A program made the position numbers and the translations under genes. Positions 8,456 to 17,325 of a DNA stretch of 38,805 nucleotides are shown here, piece by piece. Under the pieces are notes generated by a model, which had not been told where the DNA came from, did not search any database, and saw only the letters and a program-made list of their open reading frames with translations. Position 1 is the stretch's first letter, and each line of letters begins with the position of its first letter. Source of the DNA: Mesorhizobium sp. (GTDB taxonomy: Bacteria > Pseudomonadota > Alphaproteobacteria > Rhizobiales > Rhizobiaceae); contig SAQR01000009.1 of assembly GCA_004020365.1 (NCBI GenBank), positions 105,730 through 144,534 on the forward strand. The letters run 5' to 3'.

Positions 8456-9019
8456 ATGATGTTGCGTTTTATAGTCCTCTTTGTCGCTCTGGCACCAAGC
8501 GTAAGTGGCTGCACAAGCACTACGCCAGTTGATGTCGAACCATCGGCATCAATGCTTGTCCGAGAGGAGACCACCCTCCTGACGTTGCAAAGCCTGCGCG
8601 CTTCCGAACGGCAGCGTTTGCGTGATTTCCTAAACAAGGCCAGTCGCGGCCGATTCGATGCCCTCCACCTCCTCATCAGCGGTTCGCCCCAGCTCAGCGC
8701 AGGGGTAGCCCATCAGGCCAGGCAGTTGGCAATCGAAGCAGACAACATTCAATTGCTCGATCAACACGACGCCGGCTCAGTGCGAATTGAGGCGATTGTC
8801 TATCACGCCCGTCCGCCGGTCTGTCCCTCATATGGTGCCTTACCCAATGAAGAATCCTTCAAACAGCCGCTTGGTTGTTCGACAGGATTTAACCTGGCCG
8901 TGATGGTCAACGATCCGCGCGATCTGCTCGACAATCAGGCCGTCAAGTCCGGCGATGGCGATCGTGCTTCTGTACCAGTTGCCACTTACAGAACGTTCGG
9001 GACGGATAAAGGTGGCTGA
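8456..9019 (+). CDS. CpaD/y4xK-like outer-membrane lipoprotein
   Basis: A 187-residue lipoprotein. The N-terminus MMLRFIVLFVALAPSVSGC is a lipoprotein signal peptide with the modified cysteine at position 19. The C-terminal block PLGCSTGFNLAVMVNDPRDL corresponds to the conserved GCATxxNLAxxVADPRDL region of CpaD, the lipoprotein that accompanies CpaC in Tad pili. It begins 9 nt after the secretin stop, so the two are almost certainly co-translated and probably act as secretin and pilotin-like partner. In NGR234 the gene in this position is y4xK. Shorter than typical CpaD (about 220-240 residues) but apparently intact. Confidence 0.75.
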   Translation: MMLRFIVLFVALAPSVSGCTSTTPVDVEPSASMLVREETTLLTLQSLRASERQRLRDFLNKASRGRFDALHLLISGSPQLSAGVAHQARQLAIEADNIQLLDQHDAGSVRIEAIVYHARPPVCPSYGALPNEESFKQPLGCSTGFNLAVMVNDPRDLLDNQAVKSGDGDRASVPVATYRTFGTDKGG

Positions 9020-9053
9020 TACCGGCCCTTATCTTGGCAGCACTCCTACCGGA

Positions 9054-9071
9054 GATTGAAAGCTTCCAATC
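9054..9071. promoter_or_regulatory. Near-palindrome upstream of the acyltransferase
   Basis: GATTGAAAGCTTCCAATC is an 18-bp near-perfect inverted repeat centred on AAGCTT with one mismatched pair. It lies in the 84-bp gap between the lipoprotein gene and the acyltransferase and contains the GAAAGCT core also found in tts boxes, but lacks the TCAG half. It could be an operator or chance. Confidence 0.2.
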
Positions 9072-9103
9072 TCGTCCTGATCTAAAATCAAAGGAACCGC
9101 TGG

Positions 9104-10975
9104 ATGCAATATAGGCGCGATATCGCGGGCCTTAGGGCTGTTGCTGTACTTCCGGTCGTACTCTTTCATTTCGGAATTTCGGCGATCCCGGGTGGCTTTA
9201 GCGGGGTCGATATCTTCTTCGTCATCTCCGGCTACCTGATCAGCGGAAGCCTCTTGGATGACCTTGAACGCGGCCAATTTTCGATCGTCAACTTCTACTG
9301 GCGCCGTGCCCGGCGCATTCTGCCGGCTCTCGTCTTTGTGATGCTTCTCACCTGCATTGCCGCATTGTTCATTCTTCTGCCATCGGATCTGCGCGAATTC
9401 GGTCTTAGCATCATAGCTGCCTCGACCTTCTGGTCGAACGTTTTTTTCTGGAAAACGTCAAGTTACTTCTCGATCGATGCCGCGCTTCGACCACTGTTGC
9501 ACACCTGGTCGCTTTCCGTAGAGGAGCAGTACTACATCTTCGCCCCAATCCTGATGTTCCTAATCTATCGCTACATCGGGAAGCGCTGGCTGACGACACT
9601 TCTTCCGATAATTCTCTGCAGCTTCGTAATGGCGGTGATGGCGACATCGCTGGCGCCCACCGCCGGATTCTATCTGCTGCCGACCCGAATCTGGGAACTC
9701 ATGTTGGGCGCCCTGCTCATGCTCAAACGCCCCCCGCCGTTGGGCAACAGATTCCTGATGGAGTCGGTGGGGTTGGCCGGATTTGGCCTTCTCGCCATCG
9801 GGTTCTTCGCGCTTTCGGAGAGCGACCCGTTCCCAGGCTACAACGCCTTGTATCCATGCATCGGAACGGCCCTTCTGATCTATGTTGGCCAAAATTCCCC
9901 CTCGACGGTCGCCAGCCGCATGCTCGAAGTCCGGCCGCTGGTCTGGATTGGGCTCATCTCGTATTCTTTGTATCTTGTTCACTGGCCGCTCAATGCGTTC
10001 GCGCATTATCTTTCGTTCCAAAAACTCGATCCTTTGATGACCGGTGCGATGTTGGTAGCAAGCCTCGCATTGGCTGCATTCTCCTGGAAGTTTGTAGAGC
10101 AGCCGTTTCGACAGAAGAGGGCCTTCACCGCCCCGGGGCCTATCTTTGCCTTTTCAGCGCTCGCGATCGTTGTTCTTTGTGCCGGCGGAGCGGCGGGGGC
10201 GCTCGGCAACGGCTTTCCGCAACGGTTTCCGGACTATGTCCAGCGGCGCATTTCCGTCGGGGACTGGAGGAATGGCATCTGTTTCAACGAGGGCACCAGC
10301 CGGATCGAAAGCTGGAATATGGAGGATTGCACGCGCACTCGCGGTTTTCCAACAACGGTTTTTTTGTGGGGCGACTCCTTCGCCGCGCACTATGTTTCCG
10401 GCCTGGGTGCTAACATAAATCGGTTGCAGGCGAACATCGTGGAATATACGTACGCCGGCTGCCCGCCGATACTCTCTTACTACTCTTACGCTCGTCTTGA
10501 TTGTGTCCGGTTCAATCGCAAGGCCTTGGACATCATCTTGGAAGCGGACATCAAGACGGTTATCCTCAGCGGTAAATGGAGTGACTATGAGGTCAGAGGC
10601 TTCGACGGTCTTCAGCAAACAATCGATACGCTTCGTGCCCTGGGCGTGCGCGTGTTTGTCATCGGCCAGTCTCCGCAGTTCCCAACTGACGTCCGGAAAA
10701 TTGCGTTCTTCGCCAAGCGCCAAAATCTGGACGATACGTCCTGGCCGATGGCGATGGACCCCGGCATCAACGAACGTGTGCGCTCATTTACCAAAGGCGC
10801 CACATTCATCGATCCGCTGAAATTCCTGTGCAGCGCAGGACGCTGCCCCTATTCCGACAGAGGAGAGTTTATGTATTTCGACTATGGTCATTTCTCTTCA
10901 GCCGGCGCCACACTGGCAATCTCGAAATACTGGCCGGCTTTTGGCAAAGACAATGCTCTTCCTAAGACGAAGTAG
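9104..10975 (+). CDS. OafA/YrhL-type O-acyltransferase with SGNH domain
   Basis: A 623-residue inner-membrane acyltransferase that probably adds acetyl groups to a surface polysaccharide or glycolipid. The N-terminal acyltransferase-3 domain (about 1-350) starts QYRRDIAGLRAVAVLPVVLF, with the conserved FHFG and GGFSGVDIFFVISGYLI, and has about ten membrane segments. The C-terminal periplasmic SGNH domain (about 390-615) has the nucleophile motif LWGDSFAAH and a closing DYGHFSSAGA that supplies Asp and His. The ATG is preceded by AAAGGAA. It follows the ttsI-secretin-lipoprotein genes on the same strand after 84 bp, so it may belong to the same regulon. NodX-type Nod-factor acetylation is possible, but NodX proteins lack the SGNH half, so an O-antigen or exopolysaccharide substrate is more likely. 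Confidence 0.85.
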   Translation: MQYRRDIAGLRAVAVLPVVLFHFGISAIPGGFSGVDIFFVISGYLISGSLLDDLERGQFSIVNFYWRRARRILPALVFVMLLTCIAALFILLPSDLREFGLSIIAASTFWSNVFFWKTSSYFSIDAALRPLLHTWSLSVEEQYYIFAPILMFLIYRYIGKRWLTTLLPIILCSFVMAVMATSLAPTAGFYLLPTRIWELMLGALLMLKRPPPLGNRFLMESVGLAGFGLLAIGFFALSESDPFPGYNALYPCIGTALLIYVGQNSPSTVASRMLEVRPLVWIGLISYSLYLVHWPLNAFAHYLSFQKLDPLMTGAMLVASLALAAFSWKFVEQPFRQKRAFTAPGPIFAFSALAIVVLCAGGAAGALGNGFPQRFPDYVQRRISVGDWRNGICFNEGTSRIESWNMEDCTRTRGFPTTVFLWGDSFAAHYVSGLGANINRLQANIVEYTYAGCPPILSYYSYARLDCVRFNRKALDIILEADIKTVILSGKWSDYEVRGFDGLQQTIDTLRALGVRVFVIGQSPQFPTDVRKIAFFAKRQNLDDTSWPMAMDPGINERVRSFTKGATFIDPLKFLCSAGRCPYSDRGEFMYFDYGHFSSAGATLAISKYWPAFGKDNALPKTK

Positions 10976-11365
10976 CGGGTCAGACGGCTGACAAGCACCA
11001 GTGCGGGTCCCTGTGATTGCTCCTGCTTCGGCAGCAGCCGCGACGATGGAGCTGTTCAGGTTTAAGGCCACCCGATAGCGAGCTAGGATGGGTGCTGCCA
11101 CGCGGATCGGACTAAGCGTGCATTATCACGTAAATGTTGAGAGAATGAATGGCGCCGCGAAGGGCAATTCCAGCCATCCACAGCGACAGGCGTGTCGCGG
11201 TCCTTACCTGACACGGCCTCACACTGCCCTCTAAACGGCCCCGAATTTGAACTGACCACCCCTGGCCGGTTCATTGGGCAGGTCAAGGGCTAGGCTGTAT
11301 TACACAGGGCTCACCCCTTTCAGTCTCAAGTTGGTACGATGGGCCGTGGACGGTCGATGCAGACT
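10976..11365. other. Non-coding stretch, probable IS debris
   Basis: About 390 bases with only short open frames. It runs into an IS3-type transposase fragment at its right end, so it is most likely the degraded remainder of that element. Nothing else was recognised. Confidence 0.45.
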
Positions 11366-11447
11366 TCAAGGATGGCGAAAGAAGCTCTCCATACGTGCGT
11401 TGTCGAGGCAAGTGCCTTTGCCAGAGATGCTCGCGGCTGGAGAGATT
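11366..11447 (-). pseudogene. IS3-family transposase fragment
   Basis: The minus-strand frame reads ASISGKGTCLDNARMESFFR, the near-universal S-x-S-x-KGxCxDNAxMESFF motif of IS3-family OrfB around the DDE catalytic core, then HP and a stop. Only about 25 codons remain. It abuts the 3' end of the porin gene, so an old insertion probably landed just downstream of the porin. Confidence 0.75.
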
Positions 11448-12587
11448 TCAAAATGAGCGTTGGAGGCGGAGAATGCCGCCGACGCTGTTCGGCTTGCTCG
11501 TGCCCTTGACGGTCGTAGGGTCGGCAGGGCCGACGCCAAAGTTGCCGTAGTGGTCGTAATCGACCTCGGCTGTGACCGTGAGGCCAGGAACGACCATATA
11601 GACGACGTTTGCAGCCACACCAGAGTCCTTGAGCTGATCACCCGAGACCTGAAGGTTGAACGAAGTTTTCTCGTCAAACTCGTAGGTGGCGCCCGCCCAG
11701 AAAGCCCACTGGCCGTTCCAGATTTTGTACGAGCCGCGCCCATGATTGGCGATTGCGCCGTTTGAGTCCTCGTTGAGACTGCCATTGGAACCGTAGCCGA
11801 ACAGTCCAAACAGCGACAGCTGGTTTGTGACAGCGACGTCGACACGGATCTTGCCGGCCAAAGCTTCGTAGTTGCTGTCATAAGCCGCGACGCCGGTGAT
11901 CGAGCCCCAGCCTTGCGTGTATTTCAAGCCGGCGACAACGTGCGGAATATAGCTGTCGATAGTACCGGCTGAGCCCGATCCTTGTTCGAGCGAAATCACG
12001 GTCGAAATGCCGTTGCCGGCGTCGAAGTAGTACTGAGCCACGTTGGTGTCGAAGCCGGCCGACCGAACGAGCATACTATCGAGAACGTTGCCAGCGTAGC
12101 TTACAAACGTATCGAAGGCCGACCCGTCCTTGCCAACTCGCAGGCCCCCCAGCTCGACCCAGGCAGAAGCCAGTGCGAGGCCGCTGTTGAAATCATAGTT
12201 CTGAGGACTGTCACGCGAGTTAGCGCTATTGCCAAAATTCACGTGGGTTTCGGTATAGGTCGTCAACGCGCCGAGCTCGGTCTGCTGGCCGCTCCAAGTT
12301 TTGAACGTGAAGCGTGTGTTGTTTCGCCAAGTGCCTTGGTCCTCGCCAGTTCTCACATCCGAGGTTCTTGCGCTGTCATAGGATCGGACATCACCCAGGC
12401 CGATATCATAACGGACATAGCCGCCGATGCGCAGGCAGGTGTCGGTGTTGGGAATATAGAAATACCCCGAGCCGAGGACGTCGCAGATCTTGATGTACTC
12501 GGCCGGTTCCCGCTCGGCGCCAGCTGCTCGAACGACGGAGGCGGCGATCAGAGCAGTTAAGCCGAGAAGACGATTCTTGATGTACAT
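11448..12587 (-). CDS. Alphaproteobacterial outer-membrane porin (Porin_2/RopA type)
   Basis: A 379-residue general-diffusion porin of the outer membrane. The chosen ATG at 12587 has GGAGA upstream and is followed by a signal peptide (MYIKNRLLGLTALIAASVVR). The mature start includes the family signature YIKICDVLGSGYFYIPNTD and CLRIGGYVRYDIG. The body is rich in alternating beta strands, and the protein ends LRLQRSF with the terminal phenylalanine recognised by the BAM complex. The frame is open for a further 111 codons upstream, but that part is not porin-like and has no ribosome-binding site. Its promoter should lie in the 625-bp gap to its right. Accessory porins are common on symbiotic replicons; substrate unknown. 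Confidence 0.9.
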   Translation of the reverse strand: MYIKNRLLGLTALIAASVVRAAGAEREPAEYIKICDVLGSGYFYIPNTDTCLRIGGYVRYDIGLGDVRSYDSARTSDVRTGEDQGTWRNNTRFTFKTWSGQQTELGALTTYTETHVNFGNSANSRDSPQNYDFNSGLALASAWVELGGLRVGKDGSAFDTFVSYAGNVLDSMLVRSAGFDTNVAQYYFDAGNGISTVISLEQGSGSAGTIDSYIPHVVAGLKYTQGWGSITGVAAYDSNYEALAGKIRVDVAVTNQLSLFGLFGYGSNGSLNEDSNGAIANHGRGSYKIWNGQWAFWAGATYEFDEKTSFNLQVSGDQLKDSGVAANVVYMVVPGLTVTAEVDYDHYGNFGVGPADPTTVKGTSKPNSVGGILRLQRSF

Positions 12588-13212
12588 GTCTAGATCTCCA
12601 TGAAGGAATAAAAAGGATAGAGGCGTAAGAGAAATCTTTACTCTAAATTTTGTGCGTGTTGTCTCCAATTTGTGGACGTAAAAGCGCTTGACATGGGAGG
12701 TTATCCAGCGTAGAAGCCACATGTACTTAGAATAGTGTTTTCTGCTAGGAGATTCATTATCGTTTATATGTGAAACACTCCGGTCAGACCGCTGCAGCCT
12801 CGGAATAGAGCAGCAAGCGACATGCCAACCTGAAGCGTAGATGCGGCCGACACCAAAATTGGGCCGACGCGCCTTCGTCTCGCTGGAATCACTTTTTTTG
12901 AGGGTCACTGCGAAAAGCAATGTGCGACACGGTTCGCCATGTTCGATATGTGACAGTCTCGTTTAACAGCGACGGCTTCCCGTCTGACCGCAACGGAGGC
13001 CGCTTCATGCGCTACCGAGAAGGATTACTGCGCGCGTGCGGTCCGCAAGGGCTGCGCCAGGAACAGAGGGCGTCCACGTCCGATGTGTCGCATGGTGGCC
13101 GAAGCACCTTTTCGCCGCTGTAAGTTCGCCGTGCAGGTACATTGCGCGGCCGATAGCGAGAAGGGATCGCACCCTGAAACGGTTGCCTACGGCTCGCCTC
13201 GAGTAATTGGCG
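12588..13212. other. Intergenic region between porin and a divergent small gene
   Basis: 625 bases with no credible gene. The AT-rich part at about 12600-12780 is the likely porin promoter and leader on the minus strand. On the plus strand TTGACA (12689-12694) has no convincing -10 at the right spacing and no gene nearby. The remainder holds only short overlapping frames. Confidence 0.4.
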
Positions 13213-13626
13213 ATGAACAGCATTCTCGAGAACTTAGTCTCGACGGAAAGAGCAACGAAAGGAAGCCGCTTGGACGAGCACGATCCGAAGGAAGAACTGA
13301 TCGAGACCATTTTCCGCAACGGCACAATCACTGCCGTGGGTATCCTGCTTGCCTTTTCGCTCGGCTTCCTCACTCATTGGGCGGCGAACCCCTTGCCATG
13401 GCAACTCTACGATCTGTTCGCCGTAGTGCCGATCCTGCTCGGCATCGCACTGCAGATGAGAGCGCTGTCCATGCTGCTCGACATGTGTTCCTTGCGCCGC
13501 CCCATCTACGAACGCGCCAATCGCATTTTCATGGTCGGCCTCATCCAGACCGCGTGTGGCGTCGGGATGGCGATCTTGGTCGATCTTTTCGGGATATCGG
13601 TAGGGGGCACGCTGCCCGGCGCTTGA
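13213..13626 (+). CDS. Small integral membrane protein, function unknown
   Basis: A 137-residue protein of no family I recognise. A charged N-terminal segment (about 40 residues) is followed by three hydrophobic stretches: around TAVGILLAFSLGFLTHWAA, LFAVVPILLGIALQM and MVGLIQTACGVGMAILVDLF, separated by a short basic loop (SLRRPIYERANR). This suggests an inner-membrane protein with three helices. ATG 13213 was chosen; a TTG two codons earlier is also possible, and neither has a clear ribosome-binding site. It is flanked by long gene-free stretches, so the context says nothing about its role. The hydrophobic pattern makes a real gene likely. Confidence 0.65.
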   Translation: MNSILENLVSTERATKGSRLDEHDPKEELIETIFRNGTITAVGILLAFSLGFLTHWAANPLPWQLYDLFAVVPILLGIALQMRALSMLLDMCSLRRPIYERANRIFMVGLIQTACGVGMAILVDLFGISVGGTLPGA

Positions 13627-14121
13627 CGACAAGCCACACCGCCGCTCATCGCTCGAAGCGACGTCAAGCTGGGGAGCCTTGTGCACCCCCTAGCGGCGCC
13701 TTCCTTTCATCAAATGAGCGGACGTCAGCTTTAGAGCGTCTCGGTGGCTAAAGCCGGTATGGTTTTTCGGCCGGCAGGGAAGGCCGCTGGCTGGACCTGG
13801 ATGGCGTCTGAACGAGGCTTGACAGGTGCGTTGCGACGTTTGGCGTCGGACATGAATTTCGCATTGCAAAGTTCTTCCGCAGACGCCTCAAGCACACTGC
13901 ATCGGCGTCACGTACTCAAACGTTGAATGCGGCACCGCACCATCACCTCAGGCGGACCATGGCACGCGCGCTCGGTTGATACCGTCCTGTCCAAGCGAGA
14001 CTGCGACATCGCCGCCTCCGCCTTGAAAACGCGGAGAAAGCGGGACGCACTGACTTAGGTCAGAGACAGGACGAGCGCGCAACGAAACAATGATGGATCA
14101 GCGACGTGGGACGACAGCTCC
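13627..14121. other. Intergenic region upstream of hemN
   Basis: 495 bases without a supported gene. An 8-bp inverted repeat (GCTTGACG at 13621-13628, CGTCAAGC at 13662-13669) lies at the end of the preceding gene; there is no T-tract, so it is not called a terminator. The right part carries the dyad at 14050-14063 described separately. Confidence 0.4.
14050..14063. promoter_or_regulatory. FNR/FixK-like dyad upstream of hemN
   Basis: CTGAC-TTAG-GTCAG is a perfect 14-bp inverted repeat with the N4 spacing and TGAC/GTCA half-sites of FNR/FixK boxes (TTGAC-N4-GTCAA); only the outermost T and A differ. It lies 59 bp before the hemN start. Rhizobial hemN genes are commonly controlled by FixK or FnrN, which supports the guess, but the altered flanking bases weaken it. 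Confidence 0.4.
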
Positions 14122-15450
14122 TTGCACACCTCAATCCTGACAAAGTACCGGGACCCCCGGCCGCCTTGGTATACCATCTATCCGACTGTGCCAGACTTCT
14201 CTGCGGCGGTTGGTGCTGACGATTATGAGGAATGGCTGAGGGGCCTCCCGGCCGACGAATCGGTGTCGCTCTATTTCCACATTCCGTTTTGCCGATCCAT
14301 GTGCTGGTATTGCGGCTTCCCTACCGCGGTCACCCGTCGCAACGGCCCGATCCTTAATTATTTGGCGGTGCTGCGTCAGGAGATCAATTTGGTGTCGGAG
14401 CAAGCGCGGCAAGGGCTGCCGGTGAGCGATGTGCATTTCGGCGGCGGAACGCCTCACCTTATCGGGCCAGCCGAGCACTTAGCGCTGATGGAATTTCTAC
14501 GCCGCCACTTCGCTTTCAGCAAAACTGCTGCGATCGCCGTGGAGATCGATCCCCGAACGTTCACACCGGAAATGGCCGAAGCCTTGGCAGCTACCGGTGT
14601 CAACCGCGCGAGCATCGGCGTGCAGAGCTTTGATCCCGATGTGCAAAAGGCGATCAATCGGATCCAGAGTAAGGTGCAGACGGCCGCTGCCGTCGAAAAT
14701 CTCCGCCGGCATGGCGTTGGCCATATCAACTTCGATCTCATCTTCGGTCTCCCGAAACAGACTGTGCAGTCCTGCATCCAGACCGCGATGGCTGCGGTCG
14801 CCATGCGCCCCAACCGGTTTGCGGTGTTCGGCTACGCGCATATTCCTTCCGTGATAAAGAATCAGCGCCTAATCGAGCAGGCAGGTCTACCGGACGGCGA
14901 TGTTCGCGCCGAACAGGCTGCAGCTGTCGCCGAGACACTGGTTGGCGCCGGCTACCGGGAGATCGGGCTCGATCATTTCGCTCTGCCGGACGACGAACTC
15001 GCGCTAGCGCAGAAGACCGGGCGCCTGCGGCGTAATTCGCTGGGATACTCGGCCGATACTTGCAAAACCGTGATCGGCTTCGGCGCGTCGGCTATTGGCC
15101 GAGTCGGCGAGGGGTACGTTCAGAACGAAGTAACACGGGATTCTTACGCCCGGCACATCGCAAGTGGACGTCTGGCGACATCAAAGGGCCACCGTCTGAC
15201 CGACGATGACCGGGTGCGCGCAGCAATCATCGAGCGACTGATGTGCGATTTGGAGGCCGACGTGCCGACCATCTGTGCCGCCCACGAAATCGAACCAGCT
15301 CGTTTTCTCGATTCAGTTGAGCGTTTGGTGACGCTGGCTGAGGAGGGGATCGTGGACGTCGAAAACGGCTTCATCCGCGTGCGGCCGGAGCACCGCTTTG
15401 TTGTTCGCGCCGTTGCTGCTGCATTCGATGCTTTTCTCGCGAATCGATGA
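14122..15450 (+). CDS. hemN: HemN-like oxygen-independent coproporphyrinogen III dehydrogenase
   Basis: A 442-residue radical SAM enzyme that converts coproporphyrinogen III to protoporphyrinogen IX without oxygen, allowing haem synthesis in low-oxygen nodules. It has the HemN-type N-terminus (LTKYRDPRPPWYTIYPTVPD), the iron-sulphur motif FCRSMCWYCG (CxxxCxxC), the SAM-site HFGGGTP, and a C-terminal HemN domain (about 360-440). No ATG or GTG start is available in frame near the conserved N-terminus, so TTG 14122 is used; the ribosome-binding site is weak. The gene stands alone, with an FNR-like dyad upstream. It resembles true HemN over its whole length rather than the shorter HemW, though paralogues with other substrates exist. 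Confidence 0.88.
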   Translation: MHTSILTKYRDPRPPWYTIYPTVPDFSAAVGADDYEEWLRGLPADESVSLYFHIPFCRSMCWYCGFPTAVTRRNGPILNYLAVLRQEINLVSEQARQGLPVSDVHFGGGTPHLIGPAEHLALMEFLRRHFAFSKTAAIAVEIDPRTFTPEMAEALAATGVNRASIGVQSFDPDVQKAINRIQSKVQTAAAVENLRRHGVGHINFDLIFGLPKQTVQSCIQTAMAAVAMRPNRFAVFGYAHIPSVIKNQRLIEQAGLPDGDVRAEQAAAVAETLVGAGYREIGLDHFALPDDELALAQKTGRLRRNSLGYSADTCKTVIGFGASAIGRVGEGYVQNEVTRDSYARHIASGRLATSKGHRLTDDDRVRAAIIERLMCDLEADVPTICAAHEIEPARFLDSVERLVTLAEEGIVDVENGFIRVRPEHRFVVRAVAAAFDAFLANR

Positions 15451-15681
15451 GTTGAGGCCACGACTCCGAAGGCATCAGACCTTGTTTGGCGCTCGTCGGC
15501 ATGGGCTCTCGCAGAAGACTCCGCAAGCGCATGCAGGGGACTTCCACTTGACGCCGCGTTCATCATCATCTCGCCTGGGTGCGCTCGATCGCACAACTCG
15601 GAGCACGCTGCTCTCGGTGTGAGGCTGTGCTCTGCAAAGCACCGGTGATCCACCCTGTCCCTGGATAGCAGCTTGATGGCG

Positions 15682-17325
15682 TCATCTTGGAGGACGAGAA
15701 AAGATTGTCGAGGTACGGGTACGAATTGCCTCGGTCGTTCGTTCAATCGAAAGCACTGTCTGCGGAGGCACCTCTCCTTCATGCAGTGACAGGAGATGCT
15801 GGCCGACTTCCTTATCTGCTGCGGTGAGTCGATGATTTAGGCGGAGAAAGTCCATCCAGGTGGGGGTGCGGAATGTCTCCGTCCAAAGTGACGGTGTTTG
15901 CAGATTTCGCTGGAGCGTCCAGTTTCGTGCACCGGCACGGCTCTGGACGTGTCGCCGCGTGCGCATGTAGCCCAGAAAGGCCTCGATATTTTCCTCCGAT
16001 ATCAAATACTCGACCTTGGCCACGATAGGGCCACTTCTGGGTTTCAGATCGAGAGCCACGTCCGGCGGATGAAAAACTGAACTTTCTTGATCCGTTTCTT
16101 CCCAGGGACGGACCGGCAACACGATCCCCGCTGCTGCAACCAGCAACAGAGCGCCCGCGGCGCCCTCCAATGCTGAGGTCAAGGAATAGTTTTGCGCGAC
16201 AGAACCCCAGATCCAGCTGCCAGCAGCCATACCGCCTGCGCTCAAGGCGTAGTAAATGGAGAGCGTGCGGCCTACAACCCACCTTGGGCTTGCCAACTGC
16301 ACCGACACGTCAATGCCCGTCCAGGTGATAAGCCAACCCGCTCCGCCGAGCGCCAGCGAAATGGCCGCCACAGGAACCGACGATGTCAGGGCAAGGGAGA
16401 GGCAACAGACTGCACAAGCCACAGAGGCGAAGGCCACCAGCCTGTTTTGAGACGTGACCTTCCTCAAGAAGCCGTTGCCCATGCCCGCGATGAAAGCACC
16501 CATGCCGAAGCCGGCCAATAAGATACCGTAGACAATTGGCCCACTCTTCAACTGATCCCGGACGACGAGAGGGAGCAACGCCAGAATGGAGATGCTTGCC
16601 AATCCGAAAAGAGCTGCTCGGGCGGTCGCTGCCCTGATCTCCAAAGACATCGCCGTAAAGCGCACTCCGTCATGAATTGCCGTCGTCATTCTCTCACGAG
16701 GGAGAGGCGAAGAGCGGACCTCCCATTTGGTGCGCCATATCGCGCTTATAGGCGCCAGATCACTCACCGCAGCCAAGGCGAAAGCGGCCAGCGGCCCAGA
16801 GACGGCCAGGATCACGCCCCCTAAGGCCGGACCAACGCTGCGCACAATGTTGTATCCGACGGACATAAGCGTCACTGCGGCCGGAATGTCGCGTTTGTGA
16901 AGGATATCGCCGACCGAAGCGTGCCAGGCCGGATCATTCAAGGCAAAGCCGCAGCCGGCCAGGAAACCTAACCCGAGAATCAGCCAAGGACTGACAAATC
17001 CCAGACCCACAGAAATCATCAGCGACATCGACGCCGATGCTATCAGGCAGTGTCCCGCAAACATCACCCACCGGCGGCTGAAGTTGTCGGCAATGGCTCC
17101 GGCGAAAACTGAGAGGAAGAACACCGGCAGTGTGGATGCGGCCTGGACGAGAGCCACCATAAGGTCGGACGCTGAAATCGTTGCCATAAGCCAACTGATG
17201 GCGACCGTTTGCACTAGCCAACCGAGGCTGGAAATCTGGGTGGCCGTCCAAATTGAGCGAAACACCTTGTTTCGAAATGGGGCGAGCGTCTTTGAAACGG
17301 GCGGTTGAGGATTTTCGCTCTGCAT
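15682..17325 (-). CDS. MFS exporter with C-terminal ABM-like domain
   Basis: A 547-residue inner-membrane transporter of the MFS_3/EntS type. Residues about 15-410 form the usual 12 helices, beginning FRNKVFRSIWTATQISSLGW with the motif RRWVMF after helix 2. The last 120 residues (from about GPIVAKVEYLI) form a soluble alpha/beta domain resembling the antibiotic-monooxygenase-like tail of many proteobacterial MFS_3 proteins. It starts 173 bp downstream of bioZ on the same strand and ends the vitamin cluster, so it may be expressed with it or independently. Export of a biotin-pathway compound or another small molecule is possible but unproven. No terminator was recognised after the stop. Confidence 0.8.
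   Translation of the reverse strand: MQSENPQPPVSKTLAPFRNKVFRSIWTATQISSLGWLVQTVAISWLMATISASDLMVALVQAASTLPVFFLSVFAGAIADNFSRRWVMFAGHCLIASASMSLMISVGLGFVSPWLILGLGFLAGCGFALNDPAWHASVGDILHKRDIPAAVTLMSVGYNIVRSVGPALGGVILAVSGPLAAFALAAVSDLAPISAIWRTKWEVRSSPLPRERMTTAIHDGVRFTAMSLEIRAATARAALFGLASISILALLPLVVRDQLKSGPIVYGILLAGFGMGAFIAGMGNGFLRKVTSQNRLVAFASVACAVCCLSLALTSSVPVAAISLALGGAGWLITWTGIDVSVQLASPRWVVGRTLSIYYALSAGGMAAGSWIWGSVAQNYSLTSALEGAAGALLLVAAAGIVLPVRPWEETDQESSVFHPPDVALDLKPRSGPIVAKVEYLISEENIEAFLGYMRTRRHVQSRAGARNWTLQRNLQTPSLWTETFRTPTWMDFLRLNHRLTAADKEVGQHLLSLHEGEVPPQTVLSIERTTEAIRTRTSTIFSRPPR

Noticed and set aside
9104..10975. NodX identity for the acyltransferase
   Set aside because: NodX-type proteins are shorter and lack the C-terminal SGNH domain seen here.
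12689..12720. TTGACA on the plus strand as a promoter
   Set aside because: No good -10 at 16-18 bp and the next plus-strand gene is about 500 bp away.
13621..13669. GCTTGACG/CGTCAAGC inverted repeat as a terminator of the small membrane-protein gene
   Set aside because: 33-bp spacer and no T-tract; it overlaps the stop codon. Left as an unexplained repeat.
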